From Myxococcus xanthus (lineage in GTDB: Bacteria > Myxococcota > Myxococcia > Myxococcales > Myxococcaceae): a stretch of DNA of 61,625 nucleotides. The DNA lies in the NCBI RefSeq assembly GCF_013116825.1, contig NZ_JABFNS010000039.1, positions 1 through 61,625 of the forward strand, read 5' to 3'. Positions 26,726 to 35,741 of this stretch are shown here, piece by piece (position 1 is the first letter of the stretch; every line of letters starts with the position of its first letter). Below the pieces are notes generated by a model, which worked only from the letters and a program-made list of their open reading frames with translations, was not told where the DNA came from and did no database searches. The translations under genes were made by a program, and so were the position numbers.

Positions 26726-26782
26726 GGGGGATGGTCTCCCCCGTCGTAGGCCACCCCTCCACGGCGAGTTCGACGCTCGCCG
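26726..26782. terminator. Two hairpins between convergent genes
   Basis: GGGGGA/TCCCCC (26726-26742) and CGGCGAG/CTCGCCG (26762-26782, 7-base loop) lie between the beta-helix gene and the end of the TetR gene. Neither has a T-run; they are plausible termination or RNA-stability elements. Confidence 0.35.
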
Positions 26783-26791
26783 CCTGGTGGC

Positions 26792-27571
26792 TCAGCGCCG
26801 CTTCTTTCCCGGCGCCTTTCCGTCGATGAACACCGCCAGTCCATCGAGCACGCGCTCGAGACCAAAGGCAAACGCCCCCCTGGGGTCGTGTGCCCCGTAG
26901 GTCTCTCCCGCGGTCTTCCCGACGCGGGACAGGACGGGGTAGGGCGTGAAGTCGACGGTTTCGAGGAAGGGGGCGACGCGGTACCACCACTCCTCGTCCG
27001 TCATGCCGGTCAGGTCCTTGACCATCTTTTCCCGGGCCGCGTTGCGGACCGCGCCGTGGACGTAGTCGAGGACCAGGGTGATGACCCGGTCCATCTCGAG
27101 GTCTGTGAGCCCCAGGCCTTCAATGGCACTCAAGGCGATGTCGGCGGAACGGAAGGTGTTCGGGCCCAGCACGGTGCGGTGCGTCGCGAGTGGAATCACC
27201 CACGGGTGAGCCAGGTAGAAGTCGCGATAGTCCGTCGCCACCCGCGTCAGGTTGGCGCGCCAGTTGGCGGGCTTGAAGACGGGACGGTCCTTCAGGATTT
27301 CGCCGGACACGACATCCATCATCAAGTCCAACAGCTCGGCCTTGCTGGGGATGTGCGTATAGAACGACATGGGGGAGATACCCACCGCCTCCGCGACGCG
27401 GCGCGTGCTGACCGCTTCGAGCCCCTCGGCATCCGCGATGGTGACTGCGGCTGACACCAGCTCCGCGACGCTGGCCTTCGCCTTCGGGCCACGCTTCGGT
27501 GCCTCGGTCCGTCCCCATAGCAGCTGCAGTGATTTCAACGGGTCGCCCCGTCCGGAAATCTCGTCGCTCAT
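26792..27571 (-). CDS. TetR family transcriptional regulator
   Basis: This 259-residue repressor has an N-terminal TetR helix-turn-helix (about 33-80) with the recognition region RRVAEAVGISPMSFYTHIPSKAELL. A C-terminal ligand domain of the TetR_C type follows (LVLDYVHGAVRNAAREK). It is transcribed divergently from the UvrA-like gene. A 25-bp inverted repeat lies between their starts, so it most likely represses both genes and is released by a small molecule, as in many drug-resistance pairs. The C-terminus is short and basic (GKKRR). Confidence 0.92.
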   Translation of the reverse strand: MSDEISGRGDPLKSLQLLWGRTEAPKRGPKAKASVAELVSAAVTIADAEGLEAVSTRRVAEAVGISPMSFYTHIPSKAELLDLMMDVVSGEILKDRPVFKPANWRANLTRVATDYRDFYLAHPWVIPLATHRTVLGPNTFRSADIALSAIEGLGLTDLEMDRVITLVLDYVHGAVRNAAREKMVKDLTGMTDEEWWYRVAPFLETVDFTPYPVLSRVGKTAGETYGAHDPRGAFAFGLERVLDGLAVFIDGKAPGKKRR

Positions 27572-27583
27572 CCGTACCTCGGG

Positions 27584-27642
27584 ATAACTATTTACAGCGT
27601 ACGGGGTTGTTGTGCTAAACCCCGTGCGGCGTACGAAGTTAT
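27584..27642. promoter_or_regulatory. TetR operator: 25-bp inverted repeat between divergent genes
   Basis: The arms run 27584-27608 and 27618-27642 with a 9-base spacer and match at 19 of 25 positions (ATAACT...CGGGGTT). Each arm also contains a smaller TAC-N3-GTA-like dyad (TACAGCGTA; TGCGGCGTA), consistent with two TetR dimers. It sits in the AT-richest part of the intergenic region, 12 bases before tetR and 95 before the UvrA-like gene. A possible -35 for the latter (TTTACA, 27591-27596) lies inside the left arm. Confidence 0.75.
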
Positions 27643-27737
27643 GGCGCGGCTGAAAAGATGTCGAGCGATTTGCGGGAAGCCTGTTTGTGGACGCGCCGCG
27701 TCCGCGGGCAGGGCGTCACTCTAAGGAGAATCCAAGC

Positions 27738-29987
27738 ATGTACGGCTCCATCAAGATTCGCGGGGCACGCGAGAACAACCTGAAGAATGTCTCGCTCGAC
27801 ATCCCCAAGCGGAAGATCACGGTCTTCACGGGTGTCTCGGGTTCGGGCAAGTCATCCCTGGTTTTCGGCACCATCGCGGCCGAGAGCCAGCGGCTCATCA
27901 ATGAGACCTATCCGGCCTTCGTGCAGCAGTTCATGCCGCACTACGGCCAGCCGGACGCGGAGAGCCTGGAGAACATCTCCGCCGCCATCATCGTGGACCA
28001 GCAGCGGCTGGGCGGGAACTCACGCTCTACGGTCGCCACCGTCACCGACGCCGCGCAGATGCTCCGCGTGGTGTTCTCACGCCTCGCCGAGCCGCACCTG
28101 GGCAGCCCGGGCTTCTATTCCTACAACGACCCTCGGGGGCTTTGTTCGGAGTGCGAGGGCATCGGTCAGGTCGCGTCCATGGACTTGGACGCCGTCATCG
28201 ACAAGTCCAAGTCCCTCAATGAGGGCGCCATCCTGCCCAGGGACTATGCGGTCGACAGTTGGTACTGGGCCATCTACGCCCGCTCGGGCTACTTCGACGT
28301 CGACAAGAAGCTGTCCAAGTACACCAAGGAGGAGATGGAGAAGCTCCTCCACCTGGACGACGGTCGGAAGATCAAGCTCGACAAGATGAACCTCACCTAC
28401 GAGGGCCTTGTCCCCAAGCTGCGCCGGACGCTGGGTTCCAAGGACCCTGAGACAGTCCAACCGCACGTCCGCGCCGAATACGAGCGCATCTTCACCCGAG
28501 CCATCTGTCCTTCCTGCAAGGGTGGGCGCCTCAACCAGGCAGCGCTCGCCAGCCACATTCAGGGGAAGAGCATCGCGGAGTGCTCCGCGATGCAGGTGTC
28601 GGACCTCGCCGTGTTCGTCCGGAAGATTGCCGCGCCGTCCGTGGGGCCCATGCTGGAGGCCCTGGCCCACCGGCTCGACAACCTGGTGACCATTGGCCTG
28701 GGGTACCTCAGCCTCGACCGCGAGAGTTCGACGCTGTCGGGTGGAGAGAGCCAGCGGGTGAAGATGGTGCGGCACCTGGGCTCCAGCCTCACCGATGTGA
28801 CGTACATCTTCGATGAGCCCAGCGTGGGGCTCCACCCGCACGACGTGGGCCGGCTCGCGGGCCTGATGCAGCAGCTGCGCGACAAGGGCAACACCGTGCT
28901 CATCGTGGAGCACAAGCCGGACATGATTGCCATTGCGGACCATGTGGTCGACATGGGGCCCAAGGCTGGCAACAAGGGTGGTCAGGTCGTCTTCGAGGGC
29001 ACCTACGAGGGGCTGCTGAGCTCGGGCACGCTCACGGGCAACCACATGAAGAAGCTCCAGCCGCTGAAGACCACGCCTCGAAAGCCCACGGGGCAGCTTC
29101 AAATCAAGGGCGCCCGGCTCAACAACCTCCAGGACCTGTCCGTTTCGATTCCGCGGGGTGTGCTCACGGTGGTGACGGGCGTGGCGGGCTCGGGGAAGTC
29201 GTCGCTGATTCAGGGCTGCCTGCCCAAGGCGTACCCGGAGACCATCATCATCGACCAGAACCTGGCTCGGGGCTCGCGCCGCTCCAACACCGCCACGTAC
29301 ACCGGCATCCTCGACAACGTCCGCAAGGCCTTCGCCAAGGCGAACAAGGTGGATGCCGCGCTGTTCTCCGCCAACTCGAAGGGGGCCTGCCCGGACTGCA
29401 GTGGCCTGGGCGTCATCTACACGGACCTGGCGCACCTGGACCCGATGGTGACCGTCTGCGAGACGTGCGAGGGCAAGCGGTTCACCGAGGAGGTGCTGTC
29501 GCACCGGCTGCGCGGCAAGTCCATCAGCGACGTCTACGAGATGGCCGTCAGTGATGCGGTGGCCTTCTTCACCGAACCGGCGATCGCCAAAATCCTCCAG
29601 GGGCTGGATGACGTCGGGCTCGGCTACCTCACGCTGGGGCAGCCGCTGTCAACGCTGTCGGGCGGTGAGCGCCAGCGGTTGAAGCTCGCCGCCGAGCTGG
29701 GCCGTTCTGGGAACATCTATGTGCTCGACGAGCCCACCACGGGCCTGCACATGAACGACGTGGACACGTTGATTGGCCTGTTCGACCGGTTGGTGGATGC
29801 CGGGTCGACGGTCATCGTCATCGAGCACAACCTCGACGTGGTGTCCCGCGCGGACTGGGTCATCGACCTGGGGCCCGGCGCCGGGCATGAGGGCGGACAG
29901 GTCGTCTTCGAGGGCTTCCCGGCTCAGCTCGCGACGCACCCGCGCTCGCTGACCGGGCAGCACATGGGCCGCCGAGGCAAGGCGTAA
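27738..29987 (+). CDS. UvrA-like ABC-ATPase (DrrC-type), putative resistance protein
   Basis: This 749-residue protein has the UvrA layout: two ABC ATPase units with Walker [10 protein letters not shown] (about 32-40) and GVAGSGKSS, and signatures [11 protein letters not shown] and [11 protein letters not shown]. Zinc-type CxxC pairs are also visible (CSECEG, CPSCKGG, CPDCSG, CETCEG). It is about 190 residues shorter than housekeeping UvrA and lacks the UvrB-binding region. That matches UvrA2/DrrC-like proteins, which give resistance to DNA-intercalating drugs in producers. The ATG at 27738 follows AAGGAGAA. It is regulated by the divergent TetR protein and ends 203 bases from the NRPS gene, in convergent orientation. 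Confidence 0.9.
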   Translation: MYGSIKIRGARENNLKNVSLDIPKRKITVFTGVSGSGKSSLVFGTIAAESQRLINETYPAFVQQFMPHYGQPDAESLENISAAIIVDQQRLGGNSRSTVATVTDAAQMLRVVFSRLAEPHLGSPGFYSYNDPRGLCSECEGIGQVASMDLDAVIDKSKSLNEGAILPRDYAVDSWYWAIYARSGYFDVDKKLSKYTKEEMEKLLHLDDGRKIKLDKMNLTYEGLVPKLRRTLGSKDPETVQPHVRAEYERIFTRAICPSCKGGRLNQAALASHIQGKSIAECSAMQVSDLAVFVRKIAAPSVGPMLEALAHRLDNLVTIGLGYLSLDRESSTLSGGESQRVKMVRHLGSSLTDVTYIFDEPSVGLHPHDVGRLAGLMQQLRDKGNTVLIVEHKPDMIAIADHVVDMGPKAGNKGGQVVFEGTYEGLLSSGTLTGNHMKKLQPLKTTPRKPTGQLQIKGARLNNLQDLSVSIPRGVLTVVTGVAGSGKSSLIQGCLPKAYPETIIIDQNLARGSRRSNTATYTGILDNVRKAFAKANKVDAALFSANSKGACPDCSGLGVIYTDLAHLDPMVTVCETCEGKRFTEEVLSHRLRGKSISDVYEMAVSDAVAFFTEPAIAKILQGLDDVGLGYLTLGQPLSTLSGGERQRLKLAAELGRSGNIYVLDEPTTGLHMNDVDTLIGLFDRLVDAGSTVIVIEHNLDVVSRADWVIDLGPGAGHEGGQVVFEGFPAQLATHPRSLTGQHMGRRGKA

Positions 29988-30111
29988 CGGCGGGCCCGCC
30001 GGAGCGGCGCGCGACACCTCGCACCGCTCCGGCCGAGGAGCACGACTCAGGCCGTCACGGGCTCCAGCGCCCAGGGGACGAGGCGGCTCGCCGCAGCCTC
30101 GGAACGCATGC

Positions 30112-30170
30112 GGCACTCCAGGAATCGTGGAACCGGCCTGCCTTTGGTTTCAGGCCATCCCTGGAGTGCC
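30112..30170. terminator. Nested hairpin between the UvrA-like gene and the NRPS
   Basis: GGCACTCCAGG (30112-30122) pairs perfectly with CCTGGAGTGCC (30160-30170). Inside it GGCCTG (30135-30140) pairs with CAGGCC (30151-30156) around a 10-base loop. It lies in the convergent intergenic space and probably stops transcription from both sides. No T-run follows. Confidence 0.5.
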
Positions 30171-30190
30171 AGCCTTGCGATGACGGACGT

Positions 30191-33100
30191 CTACCGGCGG
30201 CGGCGCTGCTGCATCGCCCGGCGAGCCGCGGCCCGGGCCTCACCGCGCGCCGCGACTTCCTTGAGCGCTTCTTCCTCGCCGCTGTCTCCCGACAGGAACC
30301 CGGAGAGGGTGCGGATGGTGGGGTAGCGGAACAGGTCCACCAGCGTGAGGGGCTTCTCCACCTGGGCCTTGAGCTTCTCCAGCACCTGCACCATCAGCAG
30401 CGAGTGGCCGCCCAGGTCGACGAACTTGTCCTCCACGCCGACCTTGTCGAGCTTGAGCACGTCCTGCCAGATGCTGGCAATCAGCGCCTCCGTCTCGCCT
30501 TCCGGCCGGACCAGCTCCCCGCGCGCCTGGGCCTGCTCAGGAGGTGGCAGGGCCTTGCGGTCCACCTTCTTGTTCGGCGTCTGGGGGAAGGTGCTCAGCG
30601 TCACGAAGGCCTGCGGCACCATGTACTCGGGCAGCCTGGTGCGCAGGAACTCGCGCAGCGCGTCCGCCGTGGGCGGCTCGCCCGGCCTCGCGATGAGGTA
30701 GGCCACCAGCCGCTTGTCGCCCGGGATGTCCTCGCGGACGATGACGACCGTCTCCCGCACCGCGCGGTGTTCGCCCAGCCGGGACTCGATTTCGCCCAGC
30801 TCGATGCGGAAGCCGCGCACCTTCACCTGGTGGTCCAGCCGGCCGATGTACTCCACGAGGCCGTCGTGTCTCCACCGCGCGGCATCGCCGGTGCGGTACA
30901 TCCGCGCGCCCGGCTGGGAGGAGAACGGGTCCGGCACGAAGCGCTCGCGGTCCAGCTCCGGACGGTGGTGGTAGCCCCGCACCACGCCCTCGCCGCCGAT
31001 GTACAGCTCACCCGCCGCGCCAATGGGCAGCGGACGCTGCTGCGCATCCAGGACGTAGAGCTGCGTGTTCGCGATGGGCGTACCGATAGGGACGCCTTCG
31101 CCCACGTTCTTCACCGGGTGCGTGGAGGACCAGATGGTCGTCTCGGTGGGGCCGTACATGTTGATGACGTCGCCGGACACCGTCTCGGAGAGTTGACGCG
31201 CCAGCGGGACGGGGAAGGCCTCGCCGCCCACCATCATCTTCTTCAGCCGCTTGAGGCCCTCGCGCGAGCGCTCCTCGGCCAGCAGCATGCTCGCCTGGGA
31301 CGGCGTGCACTGGAGGTGCGTCACCGCGTGCCGCTCCATCAGCGCGGGGATGGAGCCGTCGAGTTCGGGCTCGGCGCCGGGCTGGCCTACGCCCGAGTTG
31401 GCGCGCTGGCGCACCTCGGCCAGCAGCGGCAGGTGCTTCATCACCAGCTCCGTGGGCACGCCGAAGTCCACGAGGCAGGCAATCTCGTCCACGTCCAGGC
31501 CCTTGAGCCGGTCCACGAGCGCGACGCACGCATCCACGCTGCCGAACAGGCCGGAGGACTGGAAGTAGCGTTCGAAGGAGAAGTCGAGCAGCGCGTCCAT
31601 CTCCTCGGCGGACAGGTGGTCGGTGCCGAAGTTGCCGTTGGCCAGCGTCGTCTGCGCCTTGAAGGCCGGGAAGCTCCAGGCCGCCTCCTTGATGAGGCCC
31701 ACCGACGACTTGAGGTACGACTTCATCGGCTCGCGGACGACCTCCTTCACGGACGCCTCGGAGTCACCGACGAAGGTGTGCAGCATCAGCGACACGGTGC
31801 CCTTGCCGGGGTGGCCGGCCTTGGCCCACGTCTCCCGGTAGAGGGCAATCTTCTGCGCCACCTCTTCCACCGACTGGCCCAGCAGGTGGGTGAGGACGTG
31901 GCAGCCCGCGCGCGCCGCTTCCTCGAAGGTCTCCGGGTTGCCCGCGGTGGTGACCCAGATGGGCAGCTCCTTCTGCACCGGGCGGGGCAGGGTGCGCAGC
32001 TTCACGGTGTGGCCCGTGCCGCTCTTCGTCTCCAGCGCCTCGCCACGCCACAGCCGGCGCACGTCCTCAATCTGCTGGAACATGATGCGCTTGCGGTCCG
32101 GGAAGGTCTCCGGACGCAGCGCGAAGTCGTTGGGCTGCCAGCCCGCGGCGAACGAAATGCCCACGCGGCCGTGGGAGATGTTGTCCACCACGGACCAGTC
32201 CTCGGCGATGCGCAGCGTGGGGTGCAGCGGCGACACGAGGCTGCCAGCGCGAAGCTGCACGTTGCGCGTCACCGCCGCCAGCGCGGCCGACGTCACGGCC
32301 GGGTTGGGGAAGAGTCCGCCGAACGCGTGGAAGTGCCGCTCCGGCGTCCACACGGCGCAGAAGCCGTTCGTGTCCGCGAATCGCGCGCTCTCCATGAGCA
32401 GGTCATAGCGGCCCTCGGGACGCTCGCCTTCATCACTGGAGAAGTAGAAGAGGCTGAACTCCATGGCGCGCGAGGCGTGCTTGCCGGTCTGCGCCGCGTC
32501 GTGCCGCTCCGCGTGCAGCACCACCGTGAAGCCGCGCGTGAGCGTCCAGAGCAGCTCCAGCACGGAGATGTCGAAGTTGAGGCTCGTCACCCCCAGCCAG
32601 GTGCCGCGCTCCGTGCCCAGGCGCTCGTCCATGCCAACGCCGAAGTTCACGACGTTGCGGTGCTCAATCATCACCCCCTTGGGCTTGCCCGTGCTGCCCG
32701 AGGTGTAGATGACGTAGGCCAGGCTGTCGGGCGTGGCCGGCGGCGTCTGGGCCTCCGGCGCGGCGGCGATGCGCTCCCACTGCTGGTCCACCGCGAGCAC
32801 TGCCTTCACCGCGGACGGCACGCGCGACAGCAACCGCTCCTGGGTGAGCACCAGGTGGCAGCCCGCGTCCTCCTCCATGAACGCGATGCGCTCGGCGGGA
32901 TAGGCCGGGTCCAGCGGCACGTAGCAGCCGCCCGCCTTGTGCGTGGCCAGCACGCCCACCATCATCTCCAGCGAGCGCTCCATGAAGATGCCCACGCGCA
33001 CGTCGCGGCCGACGCCCGCGCCGCGCAGGTGCCGTGCGAGCACCTCGGCGCGCGCGTCCAGCTCACGGTAGGTCAGCGAGGCGCCCCGGCAGATGAGCGC

Positions 33101-34858
33101 GATGTCGTCCGGCGTGCGCCGCGCCTGGGCCTGGAAGAGCGAGGCCAGGGTGGCGTCACGGGGGAAGTCCCGCCGCGTGTCGTTCCACCGGGCCAGCAGT
33201 TGGCGCTCCTCCACGCCCAGCAGGTCATGCTCGCCCACCGCCTTGCCCGGCGCGTCCCGGAGCGAGGCGAGGAACGCGTTGAGCTGCCGCGCCACGTCGT
33301 CCACGCGGGCCTTGTCCACGCGCGTGGCATCGAAGTGCAGGTGGGCGTGCCGGCCCTGCGCGTCCACGTCAATGACGAGCGCCGCGCCGCCCACGGCGGG
33401 GTTCGCCGCGCCGATGCGCAGCGCGACGGGATACGCCACTTCGCCGCCGTGGCGCTGGAGGTTGGAGAGCTGGGCGGAGCGGCCCAGGACGTCGCGTGCG
33501 AGCACGCCCTTGTCGCGCAGTTGCGTCAGCGCCTTGCGGAAGGCACCCGCGGCCTGCTCCGGCGCATCCTTCATCGGCAGCTCGATGCGCAGCGGGAGCT
33601 GCGAGGCGAAGAAGCCTTCCACGCCTTCGATGCGGGCGCGCGTGGACGCATCCGCGTAGCCGACGTCGAAGCGGGGCTCGGGGGACAGGCGCGCCAGGAA
33701 GGCCATGGCGGTGAAGAGCAGCCGCTCCTCGGGCGGCATGTCCGTGACCCAGCCCGGGGCAAGGTCGCTGGCCTCGAACTTCAGCGTGTGCGTCCCCATG
33801 TCCTTGGAGCTGCCGCCCAGGAAGGGCAGGTCCGGTGGAGCGAGCGTCTCCAGGCGACGGAGGAAGAACGACTCCGCCTTGCCGGCCTGCGTACCCACCT
33901 CGGTCAGCCGGGCGCGCAGCTCCGGAGCGACGGCGGGCAGGACGTCACCTCGGGCAAGCATCCGAGCGCCGAGCACGTCGGCCCACGACAGCGGCGCGCC
34001 GCACAGCCCCTTGGGGCCCTTCAGCGTGAGGTCTCCGCCCTGGAGCGCCACCGTCAGCGCGTCACCTTCGATGTCGAGCACGGTGCCTGGGGCGGACTCG
34101 GAAGCCGGCTCGGAGCGGCGGGCCTCGGAGAAGGCGATGGGCCCGTTGCCCAGCCAGACCTTCGCGAAGGACAGCGGGTTGGGGTAGCCGCCATAGTCGA
34201 GCGCCGACACCAGCGCGTGCGCTACGTCCACGTCTCCGTGGAGGTCGAGGACGCCCGCGGCCTCCGGACGCTGCGCGAGGCCGAAGTAGCTGCGCTGCGC
34301 GAAGTCCTGTTCCTTCGCCTCGGACGTGCCCGCGACCAACTCTTCCGCGAGCTCCGCGAAGGTCTCCATGCCCAGCGTGTAGCAGCGGGCGTTGAGACTG
34401 AAGGCCGTCTCACCGGGGGCGATGTCGAAGAGGCGCTGCTTGAGGATGCGGCCCTCGTCCGCGCCCTTCGTCATCTCGTGCCACGTGACGCCGTGCTGAG
34501 GCTCCCGGTTCAGCAGCGCCCACGACGTGACATTGAGTCCGGCATAGCGGGGCAGCGGGCCGTCATGGAAGTTGATGGCCATGCGCCGGGGCAGGCGCAG
34601 GATTTCGTCCTTCACCATGCTCAGGTTGACGATGCTGAAGAGCCAGTCGAAGGGCGCCTGGGACAGGAAGGGCAGCACCTGCTCGCCGGGCGGCACGTGC
34701 GGCACGCCCTGTTCCTCCGCCCACTTCTGGAGCGCGGGCTCGCGCGTGACGAGCCCGAGAATCCGGACGCCGCGCTCGGTGAGGGCTTGTGCACAGGGAA
34801 CGACGAGGGTGCCCTCGCCAATGATGAAACAGCTGGGCGACTCCGGAGCCGCGCTCAT
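30191..34858 (-). CDS. NRPS initiation module: formyltransferase, C-domain remnant, adenylation domain split by a luciferase-like monooxygenase, PCP
   Basis: 1555 residues. A formyltransferase (about 10-300) keeps Asn96, His98 and Asp134 of the 10-formyl-tetrahydrofolate enzymes (INFHDGPLP, GADEG). A condensation-like remnant (about 358-560) keeps only the C-terminal half (GFFASQLPLRIEL) and has no HHxxxDG. The adenylation domain starts at about 575 with A3 YTSGSTGKPKG (718-728) and A4 FDIS (762-765). It is then interrupted by a flavin luciferase-like monooxygenase (about 798-1150). It resumes with A5 NMYGPTET (1233-1240), A8 and A10, followed by a PCP (GGHSL, Ser1486). A hand-aligned specificity code, DILQMGMIWK, is close to the published glycine code DILQLGLIWK. 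Monooxygenases between A4 and A5 are known from myxothiazol MtaG and melithiazol MelG. Last gene of the operon. Confidence 0.9.
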   Translation of the reverse strand: MSAAPESPSCFIIGEGTLVVPCAQALTERGVRILGLVTREPALQKWAEEQGVPHVPPGEQVLPFLSQAPFDWLFSIVNLSMVKDEILRLPRRMAINFHDGPLPRYAGLNVTSWALLNREPQHGVTWHEMTKGADEGRILKQRLFDIAPGETAFSLNARCYTLGMETFAELAEELVAGTSEAKEQDFAQRSYFGLAQRPEAAGVLDLHGDVDVAHALVSALDYGGYPNPLSFAKVWLGNGPIAFSEARRSEPASESAPGTVLDIEGDALTVALQGGDLTLKGPKGLCGAPLSWADVLGARMLARGDVLPAVAPELRARLTEVGTQAGKAESFFLRRLETLAPPDLPFLGGSSKDMGTHTLKFEASDLAPGWVTDMPPEERLLFTAMAFLARLSPEPRFDVGYADASTRARIEGVEGFFASQLPLRIELPMKDAPEQAAGAFRKALTQLRDKGVLARDVLGRSAQLSNLQRHGGEVAYPVALRIGAANPAVGGAALVIDVDAQGRHAHLHFDATRVDKARVDDVARQLNAFLASLRDAPGKAVGEHDLLGVEERQLLARWNDTRRDFPRDATLASLFQAQARRTPDDIALICRGASLTYRELDARAEVLARHLRGAGVGRDVRVGIFMERSLEMMVGVLATHKAGGCYVPLDPAYPAERIAFMEEDAGCHLVLTQERLLSRVPSAVKAVLAVDQQWERIAAAPEAQTPPATPDSLAYVIYTSGSTGKPKGVMIEHRNVVNFGVGMDERLGTERGTWLGVTSLNFDISVLELLWTLTRGFTVVLHAERHDAAQTGKHASRAMEFSLFYFSSDEGERPEGRYDLLMESARFADTNGFCAVWTPERHFHAFGGLFPNPAVTSAALAAVTRNVQLRAGSLVSPLHPTLRIAEDWSVVDNISHGRVGISFAAGWQPNDFALRPETFPDRKRIMFQQIEDVRRLWRGEALETKSGTGHTVKLRTLPRPVQKELPIWVTTAGNPETFEEAARAGCHVLTHLLGQSVEEVAQKIALYRETWAKAGHPGKGTVSLMLHTFVGDSEASVKEVVREPMKSYLKSSVGLIKEAAWSFPAFKAQTTLANGNFGTDHLSAEEMDALLDFSFERYFQSSGLFGSVDACVALVDRLKGLDVDEIACLVDFGVPTELVMKHLPLLAEVRQRANSGVGQPGAEPELDGSIPALMERHAVTHLQCTPSQASMLLAEERSREGLKRLKKMMVGGEAFPVPLARQLSETVSGDVINMYGPTETTIWSSTHPVKNVGEGVPIGTPIANTQLYVLDAQQRPLPIGAAGELYIGGEGVVRGYHHRPELDRERFVPDPFSSQPGARMYRTGDAARWRHDGLVEYIGRLDHQVKVRGFRIELGEIESRLGEHRAVRETVVIVREDIPGDKRLVAYLIARPGEPPTADALREFLRTRLPEYMVPQAFVTLSTFPQTPNKKVDRKALPPPEQAQARGELVRPEGETEALIASIWQDVLKLDKVGVEDKFVDLGGHSLLMVQVLEKLKAQVEKPLTLVDLFRYPTIRTLSGFLSGDSGEEEALKEVAARGEARAAARRAMQQRRRR

Positions 34859-34898
34859 TCAGTGCCTCCTGTGTTGCTGCGATTCGGGTGTTCCCCGC

Positions 34899-35741
34899 TC
34901 ACAAGCCCAGGCCCTGCCGGGCGTCGGCGAGCGCGGGGGGATGCTTCAGAAGCTCGGCGTGACCGATACCGGGGTACGTCTTGAGGGGGACGCGAAGCCC
35001 ACGGCTGACGCGCTCGCCCTGGACGGGGGGCAGCGCGCTGTCGGCGCCTCCATGCAGCACGAGCGCTGGCGGAAGTTGCTTGGGGAGCAGCAGCGGCTGG
35101 TTGTCATATCGGTGCCGCCCGACGAGGCTGCCGATGAGCCCCGTGCGCCCCACCTTCATCGCCTGGAACGGCGCGAACAGCACCAGTCTCCGAGCGGGCG
35201 TCTCCTGCGCCCGAAGCGCGTGGGCCGCCGCGAGCGCCGACATGGTTCCCATGGAGAAGCCCACGAGGTGGATGTCCCGCGCCGCGGCAGGATGCGTCTC
35301 CGTCAGCCAGCGCATGGCGCTCGCGGCGCTGTCGCGGAGTGCTTCGGGGGAGGGCTTGCCCGGTGAGCCGTCGAAGCCGGGCGGCGCGATGGCGGCCAGC
35401 CCGAGCCCGCGGCCTTCGTCCAGTGAGAGCAGGACGGACTTCGCCTCCGCGAGGTACCCCGGGGTGTTGCCGCCGAAGTACACCAGCCACCGCGTCTCAC
35501 CCGCGGAGGGCGGCCGCGTCAAGGCGACGAGCCTGGGGGGCGCGTCGGGGCCTGTCACCGTCCATCCATCCGATGCCAGGCTCGCCCGTTCCTCCGCCGA
35601 TAGGGGCGCGCCGGTGTAGGGGAACGGGCCCGGGAGATCCGCGTCGTCTCGAGTCAATCCCACCATGAGTATCCCCACCGCCAGCACGGCGGCTGTGACC
35701 AGCGGGAAGCGCTGGTTCACCCGGAAGCGCGCCCCCCTCAC
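34899..35741 (-). CDS. Membrane-anchored alpha/beta hydrolase
   Basis: This 280-residue protein has an N-terminal membrane segment (about 12-29) and then an alpha/beta-hydrolase domain. The nucleophile elbow is GFSMG, an Asp candidate is in LHGGADSALPP, and the catalytic His is in GIGHAE. Its start overlaps the PKS stop by 4 bases (ATGA), so the genes are translationally coupled, and the NRPS follows after 40 bases. It may be an editing thioesterase or hydrolase, or may tailor or release the product at the inner membrane. The substrate is unknown. Confidence 0.85.
   Translation of the reverse strand: MRGARFRVNQRFPLVTAAVLAVGILMVGLTRDDADLPGPFPYTGAPLSAEERASLASDGWTVTGPDAPPRLVALTRPPSAGETRWLVYFGGNTPGYLAEAKSVLLSLDEGRGLGLAAIAPPGFDGSPGKPSPEALRDSAASAMRWLTETHPAAARDIHLVGFSMGTMSALAAAHALRAQETPARRLVLFAPFQAMKVGRTGLIGSLVGRHRYDNQPLLLPKQLPPALVLHGGADSALPPVQGERVSRGLRVPLKTYPGIGHAELLKHPPALADARQGLGL

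Noticed and set aside
30404-34984. Very long plus-strand open frame opposite the NRPS
   Set aside because: It is a shadow of the NRPS caused by high GC at third positions. The translation is rich in Arg, His, Leu and Gly and shows no domain.
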